Assembly: GCA_028287235.1 (NCBI GenBank)
Contig: JAQBQB010000030.1
Coordinates: 124,001-188,000, forward strand
Length of the DNA: 64,000 bases
Origin: Gemmatimonadota bacterium
Lineage (GTDB): Bacteria > Gemmatimonadota > Gemmatimonadetes > Gemmatimonadales > Gemmatimonadaceae
Reading direction: 5' to 3'
Positions 32,593 to 41,832 of this stretch are shown here, in pieces. The notes beneath the pieces are model-generated. The model ran no database searches. It worked only from the letters and a program-made list of their open reading frames with translations, and was not told the DNA's origin. The position numbers and the translations under genes are program-made. How positions within the stretch are numbered: the stretch's first letter is position 1; each line of letters opens with the position of its first letter.

Positions 32593-32891
32593 GAGGCCAC
32601 TAGGTCGGGACGATTGCCGGGGTTCGCGGATGACGCGGAAACTGCCGTGGATCAAAACGGATCTCTCCACGCGCAGCGAGAGCTGCACGCGCAACGAGCC
32701 CGGACGACATTTTCTTTGGAACAGACGCTCAGGACGCCACGAGTAGCATCCCGAGCGTCTGTTCCCCAAGAGAGCGTTCGTCGGGGCTCGTTGCGAAGGG
32801 CTCCGTCTCCGTAGAGGAGCGATCCGTCGTAATTCGCGGCCGTTTCCGCGTCATCCGCGAACCCCGGCAATCGTCCCGACCTAATGGCCTC
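32593..32891. repeat. ~300-bp inverted repeat between convergent genes
   Basis: Outer arms 32593-32642 and 32842-32891 match as reverse complements at 49 of 50 positions. Inside, weaker matches continue (GCAACGAGCCC on both sides), and a 13-bp perfect inner pair (32718-32730 with 32753-32765) flanks the centre. The stretch 32577-32904 has no gene I believe: frames in both arms encode the same RDDCRGSRMTRK because they are copies of one repeat. It may be two opposed copies of a ~150-bp non-coding repeat. Confidence 0.85.
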
Positions 32892-32904
32892 CCGCAGCAT
32901 CGAC

Positions 32905-33924
32905 CTATCGAATTTCGGGATAGCTCCGCATCACGCGCGTAATCTCCTCCGCCTGTCCATCCGACAGATGTTCTCGCGGGTCGAGTGTCCAAATCCCGTC
33001 GAGCAATTTCTCCCGCCGGAGCACCTCATGAATTCCGGGAATGCATCCGGAGAACCCATTTCTGGCGTCGAACACAGCCCCGTTTGCGTCGGTGAGCGCG
33101 GCGGCGAGTGAGAGGAGGGAGGCCGGAATCGAATCCGCGACTCTCGCCCGTTTGATGAGCTCGAGCATCCTGACCGCCGCTCCGGTCCAGACTGCCCACT
33201 GGCCGAGCAGCCCGCCGTCGATCCAGCGTACCACTGTCGCGCCGCCCACGCTCACTGGAAATGGCGTGAGGAGATCGGCGACGATGTTGTCGTCGTTGCC
33301 GGTGTAGAGCGCGATGTCGTTCCGCCCTGCTTCCACGACCGCGCGCACGACGTCGATCGTTTGATAGCGATTGAAAGGCGCGATCTTGATCGCCCAGACG
33401 TTCGGGATCTCCGCGAACTCGGCCCAGAACCTATACGACAGCACGCGTCCGCCGACCGCCGGCTGGAGATAAAAGCCGAAGAGCGGAATCGTTTCGGCGA
33501 TGATGCGGCAGTGCTCGATCAGCTCCGACTCGGGCTCCGTCTTCCAGTCGCCGAGGCTGAGCAGCGCGGCGTCGTAGCCGATGGCCGCGGCGATCTCGGC
33601 TTCGGTACGCGCCTGCGGCGTGTGACCGACGACGCCGGCGATCATCGCGAACGGCCGCGTGTCGCCCACGGCCGCGCGGGCTTCATCCATCGCGAGCTCG
33701 AGCACCGGGCGATACAGCCCGACGGCGGAATCGCGAATGGCGAACTGCGTCGTGTGCACACCCACGGCGACTCCGCCGGCGCCGGCGTCCACATAGTAGC
33801 GCGTGAGTCCGCGCTGTCGCCGCTCGTCGAGCGTGCGCCGGGCCGTGAGCGCGAGCGGATGCGCGGGAATCACCTGTCCATTGCGCAGATGCTCGCGCAC
33901 GCTCGACCGCTCAGAACTTTCCAT
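32905..33924 (-). CDS. DapA-like (dihydrodipicolinate synthase family) aldolase
   Basis: A 339-residue (beta/alpha)8 aldolase/lyase-type protein. The Schiff-base Lys is likely in NVWAIKIAPFNRYQTIDVVR. The segment YVDAGAGGVAVGVHTTQF takes the place of the usual GTTGE loop, so substrate specificity is probably not that of lysine synthesis. Other segments are FGFYLQPAVGGRVLSYRFWA and ALYTGNDDNIVADLL. It overlaps the epimerase upstream by 14 bp, and the two may act in one sugar-acid or related catabolic route (inference). Confidence 0.83.
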   Translation of the reverse strand: MESSERSSVREHLRNGQVIPAHPLALTARRTLDERRQRGLTRYYVDAGAGGVAVGVHTTQFAIRDSAVGLYRPVLELAMDEARAAVGDTRPFAMIAGVVGHTPQARTEAEIAAAIGYDAALLSLGDWKTEPESELIEHCRIIAETIPLFGFYLQPAVGGRVLSYRFWAEFAEIPNVWAIKIAPFNRYQTIDVVRAVVEAGRNDIALYTGNDDNIVADLLTPFPVSVGGATVVRWIDGGLLGQWAVWTGAAVRMLELIKRARVADSIPASLLSLAAALTDANGAVFDARNGFSGCIPGIHEVLRREKLLDGIWTLDPREHLSDGQAEEITRVMRSYPEIR

Positions 33925-34915
33925 CGCGCGCCTCGAACTTGGTTGGTTTGCCGAGAAGCGGCCCGCCGCTCTCGACCCATTGCGCGACCAGCTCGAGTAA
34001 CCGCGTCGTCTGCATCTCTGGCGCGGCGAACGTGGAACGCATGCGCGACGTGGCGCTGAGCAGCGCGTCGGGCCGTTCGGTGCCGGTGATCTGCGCGGAA
34101 ACGTTGAATCTGTCGCCGAACCACTGCGCGATCGTGCGTACCGACAGCTGCTCGTCGCCCGTGACGTTGACGACGAACGGCGGCGAGGACACGCGCGTCA
34201 GACACTCGAGCGCAATGCGGTTTGCGTCGCCTTGCCAGATCACGTTCACGTAACCCATGTCGACGGCAACCGGTTCGCCGCGCTTCACCTTGAGCGCGAC
34301 GTCGACGAGCACGCCGTACCGCAGGTCGATCGCGTAGTTGAGCCGCACGATCGCGATGGCCGTTCCGTGCCGCTCGGCGTAGAGCTCGAACACCCGCTCG
34401 CGGCCCACGCACGACGCTGCATATTCGCCCACCGGGCCAAGCGCGTCGTCTTCGCGCGAGCCGCCCGAAGACGCCGGCGTGAGCGGGTACACATTTCCCG
34501 TGGAGAACGCGACGATTCGCGAATCGCGGAATCGCTCCGCGCAGTTTGCCGGCACCAGCGTGTTCATGCCCCACGTCAGCGCAGGCGCTCCGGTGGTGCC
34601 AAATTTTTGTCCCGCCATGAAGACCACGTTCGGTGCGTCGGGCAATCGCGCGACGGCGCTGCGGTCGAGCAGATCGCAGCGAATGGTCTGGACGCCGGCG
34701 TCGTTCAGCGCGCGCTCGGCGGCGGGAGAGGACCAGCGGGACACGGCCACGACTCTTCGCCCGTCCGTGACCGCGCGGGCCGCCATACGAGCGAGCGTTG
34801 GACCCATCTTCCCGCCCGCGCCCAGGATCATCACGTCGCCCGCGCAAGCCTCCAACGCCGCGACGGTCTCCGGCCGCGGCGCCGACAGCAGCTCGTCGAG
34901 CTCCGCCTCGTTCAT
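33911..34915 (-). CDS. NAD-dependent epimerase/dehydratase family protein
   Basis: A 334-residue protein with the Rossmann motif DVMILGAGGKMGPTLARMAA (residues 27-46), then RCDLLDRSAVARLPDAPNVV, VAFSTGNVYPLTPASSGGSR, and a substrate-domain end. The catalytic YxxxK of SDR epimerases is not evident: the segment PVGEYAASCVGRERVFE has Tyr then Arg downstream, so activity may differ. ATG 34915 overlaps the sufE stop by 4 bp. It is coupled to the DapA-like gene. Confidence 0.82.
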   Translation of the reverse strand: MNEAELDELLSAPRPETVAALEACAGDVMILGAGGKMGPTLARMAARAVTDGRRVVAVSRWSSPAAERALNDAGVQTIRCDLLDRSAVARLPDAPNVVFMAGQKFGTTGAPALTWGMNTLVPANCAERFRDSRIVAFSTGNVYPLTPASSGGSREDDALGPVGEYAASCVGRERVFELYAERHGTAIAIVRLNYAIDLRYGVLVDVALKVKRGEPVAVDMGYVNVIWQGDANRIALECLTRVSSPPFVVNVTGDEQLSVRTIAQWFGDRFNVSAQITGTERPDALLSATSRMRSTFAAPEMQTTRLLELVAQWVESGGPLLGKPTKFEARDGKF

Positions 34916-35373
34916 CCCGCGGCGGCTTCCTGCGCGGCCTGTTGCGCGTACCGCTTGATACGCCCTACCATCGCATTCAATCCGACCTCGCGTCCCGACA
35001 GTCCGATGCCCTCCATCAATTGCTGCACGAAGTCGTTTGGAATGGCGAGCGTTGTTTCCGGCGGCTGGTCGTTGATCGCCGAGAAGAGAATCGACAAGAA
35101 CGCGGCGATGGTGGGCGATTGGCGAATGTTGAGGTCGGCATAGAAATGCATCTTGCCGTCGTGGTGCTCCGGGAACAGATCGACCCGTGTTTGGCACTCG
35201 GGTACCGAGAAGCTGCCGCGCTCGACCTCCCGGAAACGTTCGGGTAATGGCTCGAGCTTCTTGGAGTAGTGCACCAATGCCTGCATCTTTTCCTCACGCT
35301 CCATCGCCTGAAAGCGCGACAGCACGCGAGCGATGGTCGGCGGAATCTGTCCTGGTGACGTCGTGTCGCTCAT
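34912..35373 (-). CDS. sufE: SufE family cysteine-desulfurase activator
   Basis: SufE accepts sulfur from SufS for Fe-S cluster assembly. The 153-residue product has the acceptor Cys60 in GSFSVPECQTRVDLFPEH and the family segments MQALVHYSKKLEPLPERF, ADLNIRQSPTIAAFLSILF and GIGLSGREVGLNAMVGRIKR. No other suf gene is adjacent. It is the first gene of a three-gene overlapping run with the epimerase and DapA-like genes, an unusual combination. Confidence 0.92.
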   Translation of the reverse strand: MSDTTSPGQIPPTIARVLSRFQAMEREEKMQALVHYSKKLEPLPERFREVERGSFSVPECQTRVDLFPEHHDGKMHFYADLNIRQSPTIAAFLSILFSAINDQPPETTLAIPNDFVQQLMEGIGLSGREVGLNAMVGRIKRYAQQAAQEAAAG

Positions 35374-35456
35374 TCGTCGGATTCAAGTGATGCGCGAGCG
35401 CGGCGTCAAGTCAGTCGCGAACACAACTCGAATACCAACTGGAGGGAAGTCGCAGG

Positions 35457-35885
35457 ATGCCAACACGCAGCGCGCAGGCGAAATGGGAGGGTGGCCTCAA
35501 GGACGGACGCGGATCGTTCAGCGGCGCCACCGGTCTCGGTGGGCAGTACAACTTCAGCTCGCGCTTCGAGAACGGCACGGGATCGAATCCCGAGGAGCTG
35601 CTCGCCGCGGCCGAAGCGGCCTGCTACAGTATGGCGCTGAGCGCCGGCCTCGAGGGGAACGGAACGCCGGCGAAGAGCGTGGAGACGAAGGCCGCGTGCA
35701 CCATCGAAAAGGTCGGCGACGGGTTTTCGATCACGAAGATGCAGCTCGACGTGACCGCGGTCGTGCCGAACATCGACGACGCGACGTTCCAGCGCATCGC
35801 CGCCGCGACGAAAGAGGGATGTCCGGTGTCCAAGGCGCTCAAGGGCAACGTCGACGTTCAATTGAAGGCGGCTCTCGCGTCATGA
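35457..35885 (+). CDS. OsmC-family peroxiredoxin
   Basis: The 142-residue thiol peroxidase has the two redox cysteines of OsmC/Ohr: Cys56 in ELLAAAEAACYSMALS and Cys122 in KEGCPVSKALKGNV. It also has the N-terminal AKWEGGLKDGRGSFSGATG. The pattern is nearer OsmC than Ohr. It would reduce organic hydroperoxides in the cytoplasm. It is divergent from sufE, with about 80 bp between the two starts. Confidence 0.93.
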   Translation: MPTRSAQAKWEGGLKDGRGSFSGATGLGGQYNFSSRFENGTGSNPEELLAAAEAACYSMALSAGLEGNGTPAKSVETKAACTIEKVGDGFSITKMQLDVTAVVPNIDDATFQRIAAATKEGCPVSKALKGNVDVQLKAALAS

Positions 35886-35923
35886 TCCGCGGCCGGCAGA
35901 TTCCGCGCTGTTCGATGCGGGCG

Positions 35924-36229
35924 TCAGCCGGCGTAGTACTCCTTGATGCACATCGTGACGACACGCTGGAGGAGCCGGACCTGGTCTTCCTGCTCCTTCA
36001 TCGCTCGTACACTCGGCAACGAGTGCCAAATGTCTTTCAACACGATGAGGAGTCGCTCGGGAAGGATGGACCGGTCACGTGCTTCGCGCGCCATGATGTG
36101 GAGCGCGGCACCGAGCCGCTCGCCGCGTGAGGGGGCGGCCACGTACTCGATCAGAGCGATGCGAACCGCGTCGATAGTCTCGTCTGCCAGCGCGTTCGCG
36201 TCCGGGGTCGAGTCGTGCGCCATCATCAT
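35924..36229 (-). CDS. Hypothetical helical protein
   Basis: A 101-residue, mainly helical soluble protein (DETIDAVRIALIEYVAAPSR, LPERLLIVLKDIWHSLPSVR). No signal or membrane helix. I do not recognise a family. It is transcribed towards osmC, with reading direction opposite to both neighbours. Codon use looks normal for the window. Confidence 0.6.
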   Translation of the reverse strand: MMMAHDSTPDANALADETIDAVRIALIEYVAAPSRGERLGAALHIMAREARDRSILPERLLIVLKDIWHSLPSVRAMKEQEDQVRLLQRVVTMCIKEYYAG

Positions 36230-36379
36230 GGAATTACACGCGTGCGAGGTGCGAAAAGACGAACGTGCGGCGTTCGGCGAAGCGAAGCATGGTAGCCGTG
36301 GCGACGAATGTTTACCAGGGACGAGTCTCCGTCAAGGCCAGGACGAAAACATCGGCCGCTGTTTCAACGATCTTAGCGA

Positions 36380-36748
36380 ATGAACGATTCGGGAGTGCTC
36401 ATCTTCTCGACCGACCCGCTCGCCGCGGCGCTGCTCGGCGCTGCGGTGGAGCTCGCTGGATTCGTCGTTCATTTTCCGCACGCTGGCGAGTCGCCGCGAG
36501 ATGCGTTGATGCGCACGCGGCCCACCGTAGCTCTCGTGGACTGCGACCACGAAGAAGCGTGCACCGAATCGTTCTTCGGACCCGCGATGATGGCCGGAGC
36601 CACGATCGGCATCTTCAGCTCCAAGCACTCGCGCCGCACGTTGGAGCCGATCGCCGCGCAGTTCGGCGTGCGCACGTTCGGCCTGCCGATCGACTTCGAC
36701 GAGCTGTCGTCGATTCTCGCCGCCGCGGCCGCGAAACGAACCACTTGA
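36380..36748 (+). CDS. Degenerate receiver-like protein
   Basis: The 122-residue protein folds like a receiver by pattern: GVLIFSTDPLAAALLGAAVE, VALVDCDHEEACTESFF, IGIFSSKHSRR, FGLPIDFDELSSILAA. The Asp of ALVDCD is in the phospho-acceptor position, but the acidic pair near the N-terminus and the K-P pair (here LPIDF) are missing, so phosphorylation is doubtful. A phosphate-independent binding role is possible. It reads towards the cupin gene, 62 bp away. Confidence 0.65.
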   Translation: MNDSGVLIFSTDPLAAALLGAAVELAGFVVHFPHAGESPRDALMRTRPTVALVDCDHEEACTESFFGPAMMAGATIGIFSSKHSRRTLEPIAAQFGVRTFGLPIDFDELSSILAAAAAKRTT

Positions 36749-36810
36749 TCCGTTGCCCGCCCGAGGGCACGCTTAGTGTCCACCGCCACGCCAACCTCCC
36801 GACCAAAGAC

Positions 36811-37194
36811 ATGACACAGCCAACCGCTGAACGCTCCGTCACGTGGTACCGCTGGGACGACATGCCGCGCGAGACCGTCTCGCCGCTGCTCGACCGCCGC
36901 CTCATCACCTGCGAGCGGATGATGATCGCCCACGTGTACCTGAAGAAAGGCTGCATCGTGCCGAAGCATTTCCACGAGAACGAGCAGATCACCTACATCC
37001 TCGAGGGTGCGCTCAAGTTTCACATCGGCGACGACCAGAAGGAGGAAGTGATCGTGCGCGCCGGGGAAGTCCTCACGATTCCGTCCAACGTGCCGCACAT
37101 GGCCGAGGCGCTCGAGGACACGCTCGACGTGGACATCTTCAACCCCCCGCGGCAGGACTGGCTGGCCAAGACCGACTCGTACCTCCGGAAATAA
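36811..37194 (+). CDS. Cupin-domain protein
   Basis: A 127-residue single cupin. Motif 1 is VPKHFHENEQITYILEGALK (metal ligands His, His, Glu) and motif 2 is GEVLTIPSNVPHMAEALEDT (final His). Such proteins are small metal-binding enzymes or sensors, often dioxygenase- or isomerase-like. It is followed after 3 bp by an SDR gene, suggesting the two act on related substrates. ATG 36811 is the family start; the frame extends upstream. Confidence 0.9.
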   Translation: MTQPTAERSVTWYRWDDMPRETVSPLLDRRLITCERMMIAHVYLKKGCIVPKHFHENEQITYILEGALKFHIGDDQKEEVIVRAGEVLTIPSNVPHMAEALEDTLDVDIFNPPRQDWLAKTDSYLRK

Positions 37195-37197
37195 CCC

Positions 37198-37989
37198 ATG
37201 GATCTGGGACTTCGTGGGAAGGTGGCGCTCGTGGCCGCGGCGAGTCGCGGCCTCGGCCGCGCCATCGCGGACGAGCTGGCCGCCGAGGGCGCCACGCTCG
37301 TGCTGTGCGCGCGCGGCGCGGACCAGCTTGACGCCGCCAAGCAGGACATTGCGCAGCGCACGGGCGTGGATGTGCGTGCCGTCGTCGCCGATCTCTCCAA
37401 ACTCGAAGACGTGCAACGCGTGACGACCGAAGCGCTGTCCGCATTCGGGCGGGTCGACGTGTTGGTCACCAACGCGGGCGGTCCTCCCGCCGGCACGTTC
37501 GAGACGCACGACTGGGAAACGTGGGAGCGCGCCGTGAACCTCACGCTGCGGAGCGTCGTCGAGATGACGCGCGCCGTGCTACCGGGCATGCGGCAGCGGA
37601 AGTGGGGGCGCGTCATCAACGTGACGTCGATCGCCGTGAAACAACCGGTCGACAATCTCATCCTGTCGAACAGCGTACGCGCCGCCGTGACCGGCTTTGC
37701 CCGCACGCTGGCGAACGAAGTCGCGACCGACGGCGTGACGGTGAACAACATCCTGCCCGGCTACACGCGCACCGAACGCGTGGAGGAGTTGGCCACGGCG
37801 ACCGCGAGCAAAGAAGGGCTCACGCAGCGCGACATCGTGTCGCGGTTCGAGAGCCAGATTCCAATGCGACGGCTCGGCGAGCCGCCGGAGTTCGCCGCGC
37901 TCGCGGCGTTCCTGGCCTCGGAGCGGGCGAGCTACATCACGGGGCAGTCGATTGCGGTGGACGGCGGGTGGATTCGGGGCCTCGTCTGA
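37198..37989 (+). CDS. SDR-family oxidoreductase lacking the catalytic Tyr
   Basis: A 263-residue short-chain dehydrogenase fold: cofactor loop AAASRGLGRAI (residues 13-23), DVLVTNAGGPPAGTFETHD, NVTSIAVKQPVDNLILSNSV, and the C-terminal GQSIAVDGGWIRGL. At the YxxxK position the sequence reads S157-N-S-V-R161, so the usual Tyr is Ser and Lys is Arg. This variant is known from a divergent FabG-like subgroup. The substrate is unknown. It lies 3 bp after the cupin gene. Confidence 0.9.
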   Translation: MDLGLRGKVALVAAASRGLGRAIADELAAEGATLVLCARGADQLDAAKQDIAQRTGVDVRAVVADLSKLEDVQRVTTEALSAFGRVDVLVTNAGGPPAGTFETHDWETWERAVNLTLRSVVEMTRAVLPGMRQRKWGRVINVTSIAVKQPVDNLILSNSVRAAVTGFARTLANEVATDGVTVNNILPGYTRTERVEELATATASKEGLTQRDIVSRFESQIPMRRLGEPPEFAALAAFLASERASYITGQSIAVDGGWIRGLV

Positions 37990-38028
37990 GCGCTCGCACG
38001 CGCGCTCCCCTGCGCGCCGGCGAGCAGC

Positions 38029-39147
38029 TCAGCTCTGGGCCTGCGGCTGCGCTCCCACGGCCAACTCCTTCGCCATCGGTCCCTGGTGGTACACCGTGCG
38101 GCTCGGCAGCGCGAACTGCACGCTTTCGCCGGCAAAGCGGCGGAGCACCTCGAGATTGATGGCCTGCTGAATGTCCATGTACTTCTTGTAGTCGGGGTCG
38201 AGCACGAAGTAGACGGTCTCGAGGCGGATGGCTGACTCGCCGAAGCTCGCCACGTGACTGCGATCGAACTTCACCGGGCTCTGCGCGGACACGATCTCCT
38301 CGACGATCTTCGGAAGTCTCGCGAGGACGTCGGTCGGCGTGTCGTACGGAATGTCGAGATTGAACAGCACGCGCCGCTGGTACATGCGGCGGAAGTTTCG
38401 CAGGCGGCTCTTCAGCAGGTCGCCGTTGCCGATGATGATCTGCTCGCCCGTGACGCTGCGCAGCCGCGTCGTCTTGAGGCCGATGTGCTCGACCACGCCG
38501 GTGATCTGGTCGACGCCAATGTTGTCGCCTACGTCGAACGGCTTGTCGAACACGATCGCCAACGCGGCGAGCACGTCGCCGAGAATGTTCTGCACCGCCA
38601 GCGCCACGGCGATGCCGCTCACGCCGAGGCCCGTGATGAGCGGCGTGATCTCGATCGCGAACACCGACTTGAGCGCGGTGATGATGGCGAGAACCCAGAG
38701 CAGCACCTTCGCGCCCACGCCCATGGCGCTGATCATCGCCACGCTGGTGCGGTCGCTCTCCTGCGTGCGGTTCGACAGGTGGTGCTTCATCCAGTACGAG
38801 ATCGCCGCCGCGCCCCACACCGCGAGCTGCCACAGCAGCACGAGCTTGGACACCGGCGCGACGAACGGCTGTACGCGGCCGAGGTGCAGCGCGCTGGCGC
38901 CCGTGAGGATCGCGATCGTCAGGCACACCCACGTGCGCGTTTCGGCCAGCATTGCGACGATGACGTCGTCGATCTGATTCGTCGTGCGCTCGGCCAGCGC
39001 GCCGATCCGCGATACGAGCACGCGGCGAGCGAGGATCAGCACGAAGAACATGACCGCGGCGGTCAGTGCCGCAGTCAGCCACGCCTCCACGGAGTTGCCG
39101 AGGAACTGGCGGTTGAGGACGTCGGCGACGGGAGCGGGAACGATCAT
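38029..39147 (-). CDS. Small-conductance mechanosensitive channel (MscS family)
   Basis: The 372-residue protein has four or five membrane helices, with the pore helix region GVSGIAVALAVQNILGDVLA followed by ALAIVFDKPFDVGDNIGVDQ, and the MscS beta domain (GVVEHIGLKTTRLRSVTGEQ, IIIGNGDLLKSRLRNF). The cytoplasmic alpha/beta end is present. It should open on membrane tension during osmotic downshock. ATG 39147 is chosen; an ATG at 39195 adds 16 residues of no clear use. Confidence 0.93.
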   Translation of the reverse strand: MIVPAPVADVLNRQFLGNSVEAWLTAALTAAVMFFVLILARRVLVSRIGALAERTTNQIDDVIVAMLAETRTWVCLTIAILTGASALHLGRVQPFVAPVSKLVLLWQLAVWGAAAISYWMKHHLSNRTQESDRTSVAMISAMGVGAKVLLWVLAIITALKSVFAIEITPLITGLGVSGIAVALAVQNILGDVLAALAIVFDKPFDVGDNIGVDQITGVVEHIGLKTTRLRSVTGEQIIIGNGDLLKSRLRNFRRMYQRRVLFNLDIPYDTPTDVLARLPKIVEEIVSAQSPVKFDRSHVASFGESAIRLETVYFVLDPDYKKYMDIQQAINLEVLRRFAGESVQFALPSRTVYHQGPMAKELAVGAQPQAQS

Positions 39148-39216
39148 CGGATGACGCGTGACATTCGCCCAATGATAATGAGAGTCGGAGTACAACGCCT
39201 ACAGCGCCGATGGCGC

Positions 39217-40722
39217 CTACAGCGCCGCCGCGGCTTCCATCTCGGGTGATGTCCGGCGGCGCGCGACGACGAGACCACCGTCGCAGGCGTCGCAGTTTCC
39301 GCACTGCCAGCCCGGCTCGAACTCCTCGCCGAAATACTCGAGAATGAAGCGCGTGCGGCACTGCGCACTCTGGCAATAGTTGATCATCGCGCGGAGCTTG
39401 GCACGATCCTGGATGCGGCGCTGCTCGTAATCGGTGAGGTCGGCGCTCAGATCCACCGACGTGAGCCGGCTCTTCGAGACGCGCTCCCAGCTTCCTCCGC
39501 GATACTCGCGCACCAGTCCGTGGCGCTTGAGGAGCACGAGGACGATCCGTGCTTTGCGGCGCGCCACCCCTGACTGCTCCGCGAGATCCTCGAGCATCAC
39601 GGTCTCGGTGAGCGGCACTTGCTCGAGCACCAGCGCCACCTTCGCCGCTTCCTCGACGTCGGGATACTTGCCGCCGAGAAAATAGGACTGCACGCGGCTG
39701 TCCTCGACGCGATAGAACAGCGTGCATACGGCCGGAAGTCCGTCGCGGCCGGCGCGCCCCGCCTCTTGGTAATACGACTCGACCGACCCCGGAAAGTGAT
39801 AGTGGATCACGAACCGCAGGTCCTGCTTGTCGATGCCGAGTCCAAAGGCGTTCGTCGCGATGATCGCTTTGTACTCGTCGGCCATGAAGCGGTCCTGCGT
39901 CTCCTTCCGCTCGTTCCCGCCCAACTTTCCGTGATACAGTCCCACGGGAAAGTTCGGCGAGAACTGTGCGTGCAGACGCTCGGCTTCCTTGACCGTCGCG
40001 ACGTAGATGACGCCGACACCGGGGCTTTCGCGGAGCAATGTCTCGAGCGCCGCGTCTTTCGTCGCCTGATTCACGGTGCGCTTGACCTGAAAGCGCAGGT
40101 TGGGCCGCGCGAAGCCGGTGACGGTGATGTGCGGGTCGTCCATCCCGAGCTGTCGCGCGATGTCGGCGCGGACTTCGGCCGTGGCGGTGGCGGTGAGTGC
40201 CAGCACCGGGGGACGTCCCAGGCGATTGACGACAGAGCCGAGGGTCAGATAGTCGGGGCGGAAGTCATGTCCCCATTGGCTGACGCAGTGGGCCTCGTCG
40301 ATGACGAACAGGCTCACGGTGCGCGTGAGGAGCTGCTCGAAGAAATCACGATCCTTGAACCGCTCGGGCGTGAGATAGAGAATCTCGCCGCCTCCGTCGC
40401 CGACGCGCTGCGCGAGGTCGCGCGCCTGCACGTCAGTGAGGTGCGAGTGCATGGCCAGCGCGTCGATGCCGTGTGCCGCGAGCTTGTCCTGCTGGTCCTT
40501 CATCAGCGCGATGAGCGGGCTCACGACCACGGTGAGCCCCGGCAGCATCAGCGCCGGCAGTTGATAGACCAACGACTTGCCGCTGCCCGTGGGCATGACG
40601 ACGAGCGCATCGCGGCCGTCGAGGACGGCCCGCATCGGTTCCCACTGGCCCTTTTGAAAATCGGCATGCCCAAAGCGGCCGACGAGAACGTCGCGCGCTT
40701 TGGTCTGAAGTTTCGAAGGCAT
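39217..40722 (-). CDS. recQ: ATP-dependent DNA helicase RecQ
   Basis: A 501-residue 3'-5' helicase for recombination and repair. Walker A is [14 protein letters not shown] (from residue 43), the DEAH box [20 protein letters not shown] (139-158), motif [20 protein letters not shown] zinc-binding/RQC region has the Cys set [10 protein letters not shown] ... WQCGNCDAC. The C-terminal HRDC domain of longer RecQ proteins is absent, as in many short RecQ forms. Confidence 0.95.
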   Translation of the reverse strand: MPSKLQTKARDVLVGRFGHADFQKGQWEPMRAVLDGRDALVVMPTGSGKSLVYQLPALMLPGLTVVVSPLIALMKDQQDKLAAHGIDALAMHSHLTDVQARDLAQRVGDGGGEILYLTPERFKDRDFFEQLLTRTVSLFVIDEAHCVSQWGHDFRPDYLTLGSVVNRLGRPPVLALTATATAEVRADIARQLGMDDPHITVTGFARPNLRFQVKRTVNQATKDAALETLLRESPGVGVIYVATVKEAERLHAQFSPNFPVGLYHGKLGGNERKETQDRFMADEYKAIIATNAFGLGIDKQDLRFVIHYHFPGSVESYYQEAGRAGRDGLPAVCTLFYRVEDSRVQSYFLGGKYPDVEEAAKVALVLEQVPLTETVMLEDLAEQSGVARRKARIVLVLLKRHGLVREYRGGSWERVSKSRLTSVDLSADLTDYEQRRIQDRAKLRAMINYCQSAQCRTRFILEYFGEEFEPGWQCGNCDACDGGLVVARRRTSPEMEAAAAL

Positions 40723-40833
40723 CGCCGTGGTTCAAAGGCAGGAACCGGACCGCAAGCCGTGTCCGCCTCATATGGAACCAGGGCTGCCGGCGGCGGTTAT
40801 CTTGAAGACGGATCCATCAACCCCTGTCCTGCC

Positions 40834-41748
40834 ATGCTCATCAAGAAACCCGACGACATCAAATCTTCGGAGATCACGTCCGAAGAGTCCTACGTGAACC
40901 GCCGCAAGTTCTTGGCGGTGGCCGGCGTCGCCACGGCGGGCGTGCTGGGCTCCGGGCGCATCCTGTCGGCGATGACACCGGCGAAACGGCAGGACGACAA
41001 GCCGAACAGCTGGACTGAGATCACGACGTACAACAATTACTACGAGTTCGGCACCGGCAAGGGAGATCCTTCCCAGAACGCGACGAACTTCCGCACCAAG
41101 CCGTGGACGGTGAAAGTGGACGGGCTCGTGAAAAAGCCCGCCGACTATCAGTTCGAGGACCTCGTCAAGCCGTACAAGCTCGAGGATCGCACCTATCGTT
41201 TTCGGTGCGTCGAGGCGTGGTCGATGGTCATTCCCTGGCAGGGTATTCCGCTCGCCGAGATGATCAAGCGTTTCGAGCCGTTGCCGAGCGCGAAGTACGT
41301 GCAGTTCACGACGATCATGGCGCCCGATCAGATGCCGGGACAGCGCCAGCCGATTCTCCCGTGGCCCTATGTCGAAGGCCTGCGGATGGACGAGGCCATG
41401 CACCCGCTCACCCTCATGGCGACCGGGCTGTACGGCAAGACGCTCCCGAACCAGGACGGCGCGCCGCTGCGTCTGATCGTGCCATGGAAGTACGGCTTCA
41501 AAGGGATCAAGGCCATCACGCGCATCTCGTTCGTGGAGAACCAGCCCAAGAACACCTGGCAGCTCGCCAACGCCGACGAGTACGGCTTTTTCGCCAACGT
41601 GAACCCCGAAGTCGACCACCCGCGGTGGACACAGTCGAGCGAGCGGCGCATCGGTCAGTTCCGCCGTCAGAAAACGCTCATGTTCAACGGCTACGCGGAG
41701 CAGGTGGCCAAGCTGTATACGGGCATGGATCTGAGGAAGAACTTCTGA
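40834..41748 (+). CDS. msrP: Protein-methionine-sulfoxide reductase catalytic subunit MsrP
   Basis: MsrP (YedY) is a periplasmic molybdenum enzyme that repairs oxidised methionines. The 304-residue product has a Tat signal (NRRKFLAVAGVATAGVLGSG) and Mo-ligand Cys125 in YRFRCVEAWSMVIPWQG. It also has YNNYYEFGTGKGDPS and LRLIVPWKYGFKGIKAITRI, as in the family. The heme partner msrQ follows downstream, separated by a repeat region. ATG 40834 is chosen since it starts the Tat region. Confidence 0.95.
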   Translation: MLIKKPDDIKSSEITSEESYVNRRKFLAVAGVATAGVLGSGRILSAMTPAKRQDDKPNSWTEITTYNNYYEFGTGKGDPSQNATNFRTKPWTVKVDGLVKKPADYQFEDLVKPYKLEDRTYRFRCVEAWSMVIPWQGIPLAEMIKRFEPLPSAKYVQFTTIMAPDQMPGQRQPILPWPYVEGLRMDEAMHPLTLMATGLYGKTLPNQDGAPLRLIVPWKYGFKGIKAITRISFVENQPKNTWQLANADEYGFFANVNPEVDHPRWTQSSERRIGQFRRQKTLMFNGYAEQVAKLYTGMDLRKNF

Positions 41749-41760
41749 GCGTCGCACCAT

Positions 41761-41832
41761 GTCATTCTGAAGGGCGACACGACGAAGGATCGCGCTCCAT
41801 GCGAGGCGATCCTTCGCTGCGCTCAGGATGAC
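41761..41832. repeat. REP-like palindromic element
   Basis: An 11-bp perfect stem CGAAGGATCGC / GCGATCCTTCG (41783-41793 with 41806-41816) sits inside weaker outer pairing GTCATTCTGA / CTCAGGATGAC. The ends resemble the widespread bacterial GTCATCCTGAG...GATCCTTCG intergenic palindromes. It lies 12 bp after the msrP stop. Confidence 0.7.

Noticed and set aside
32519-32992. Small frames in both arms of the inverted repeat sharing RDDCRGSRMTRK
   Set aside because: The shared text is explained by the repeat itself; no start signals or family support.
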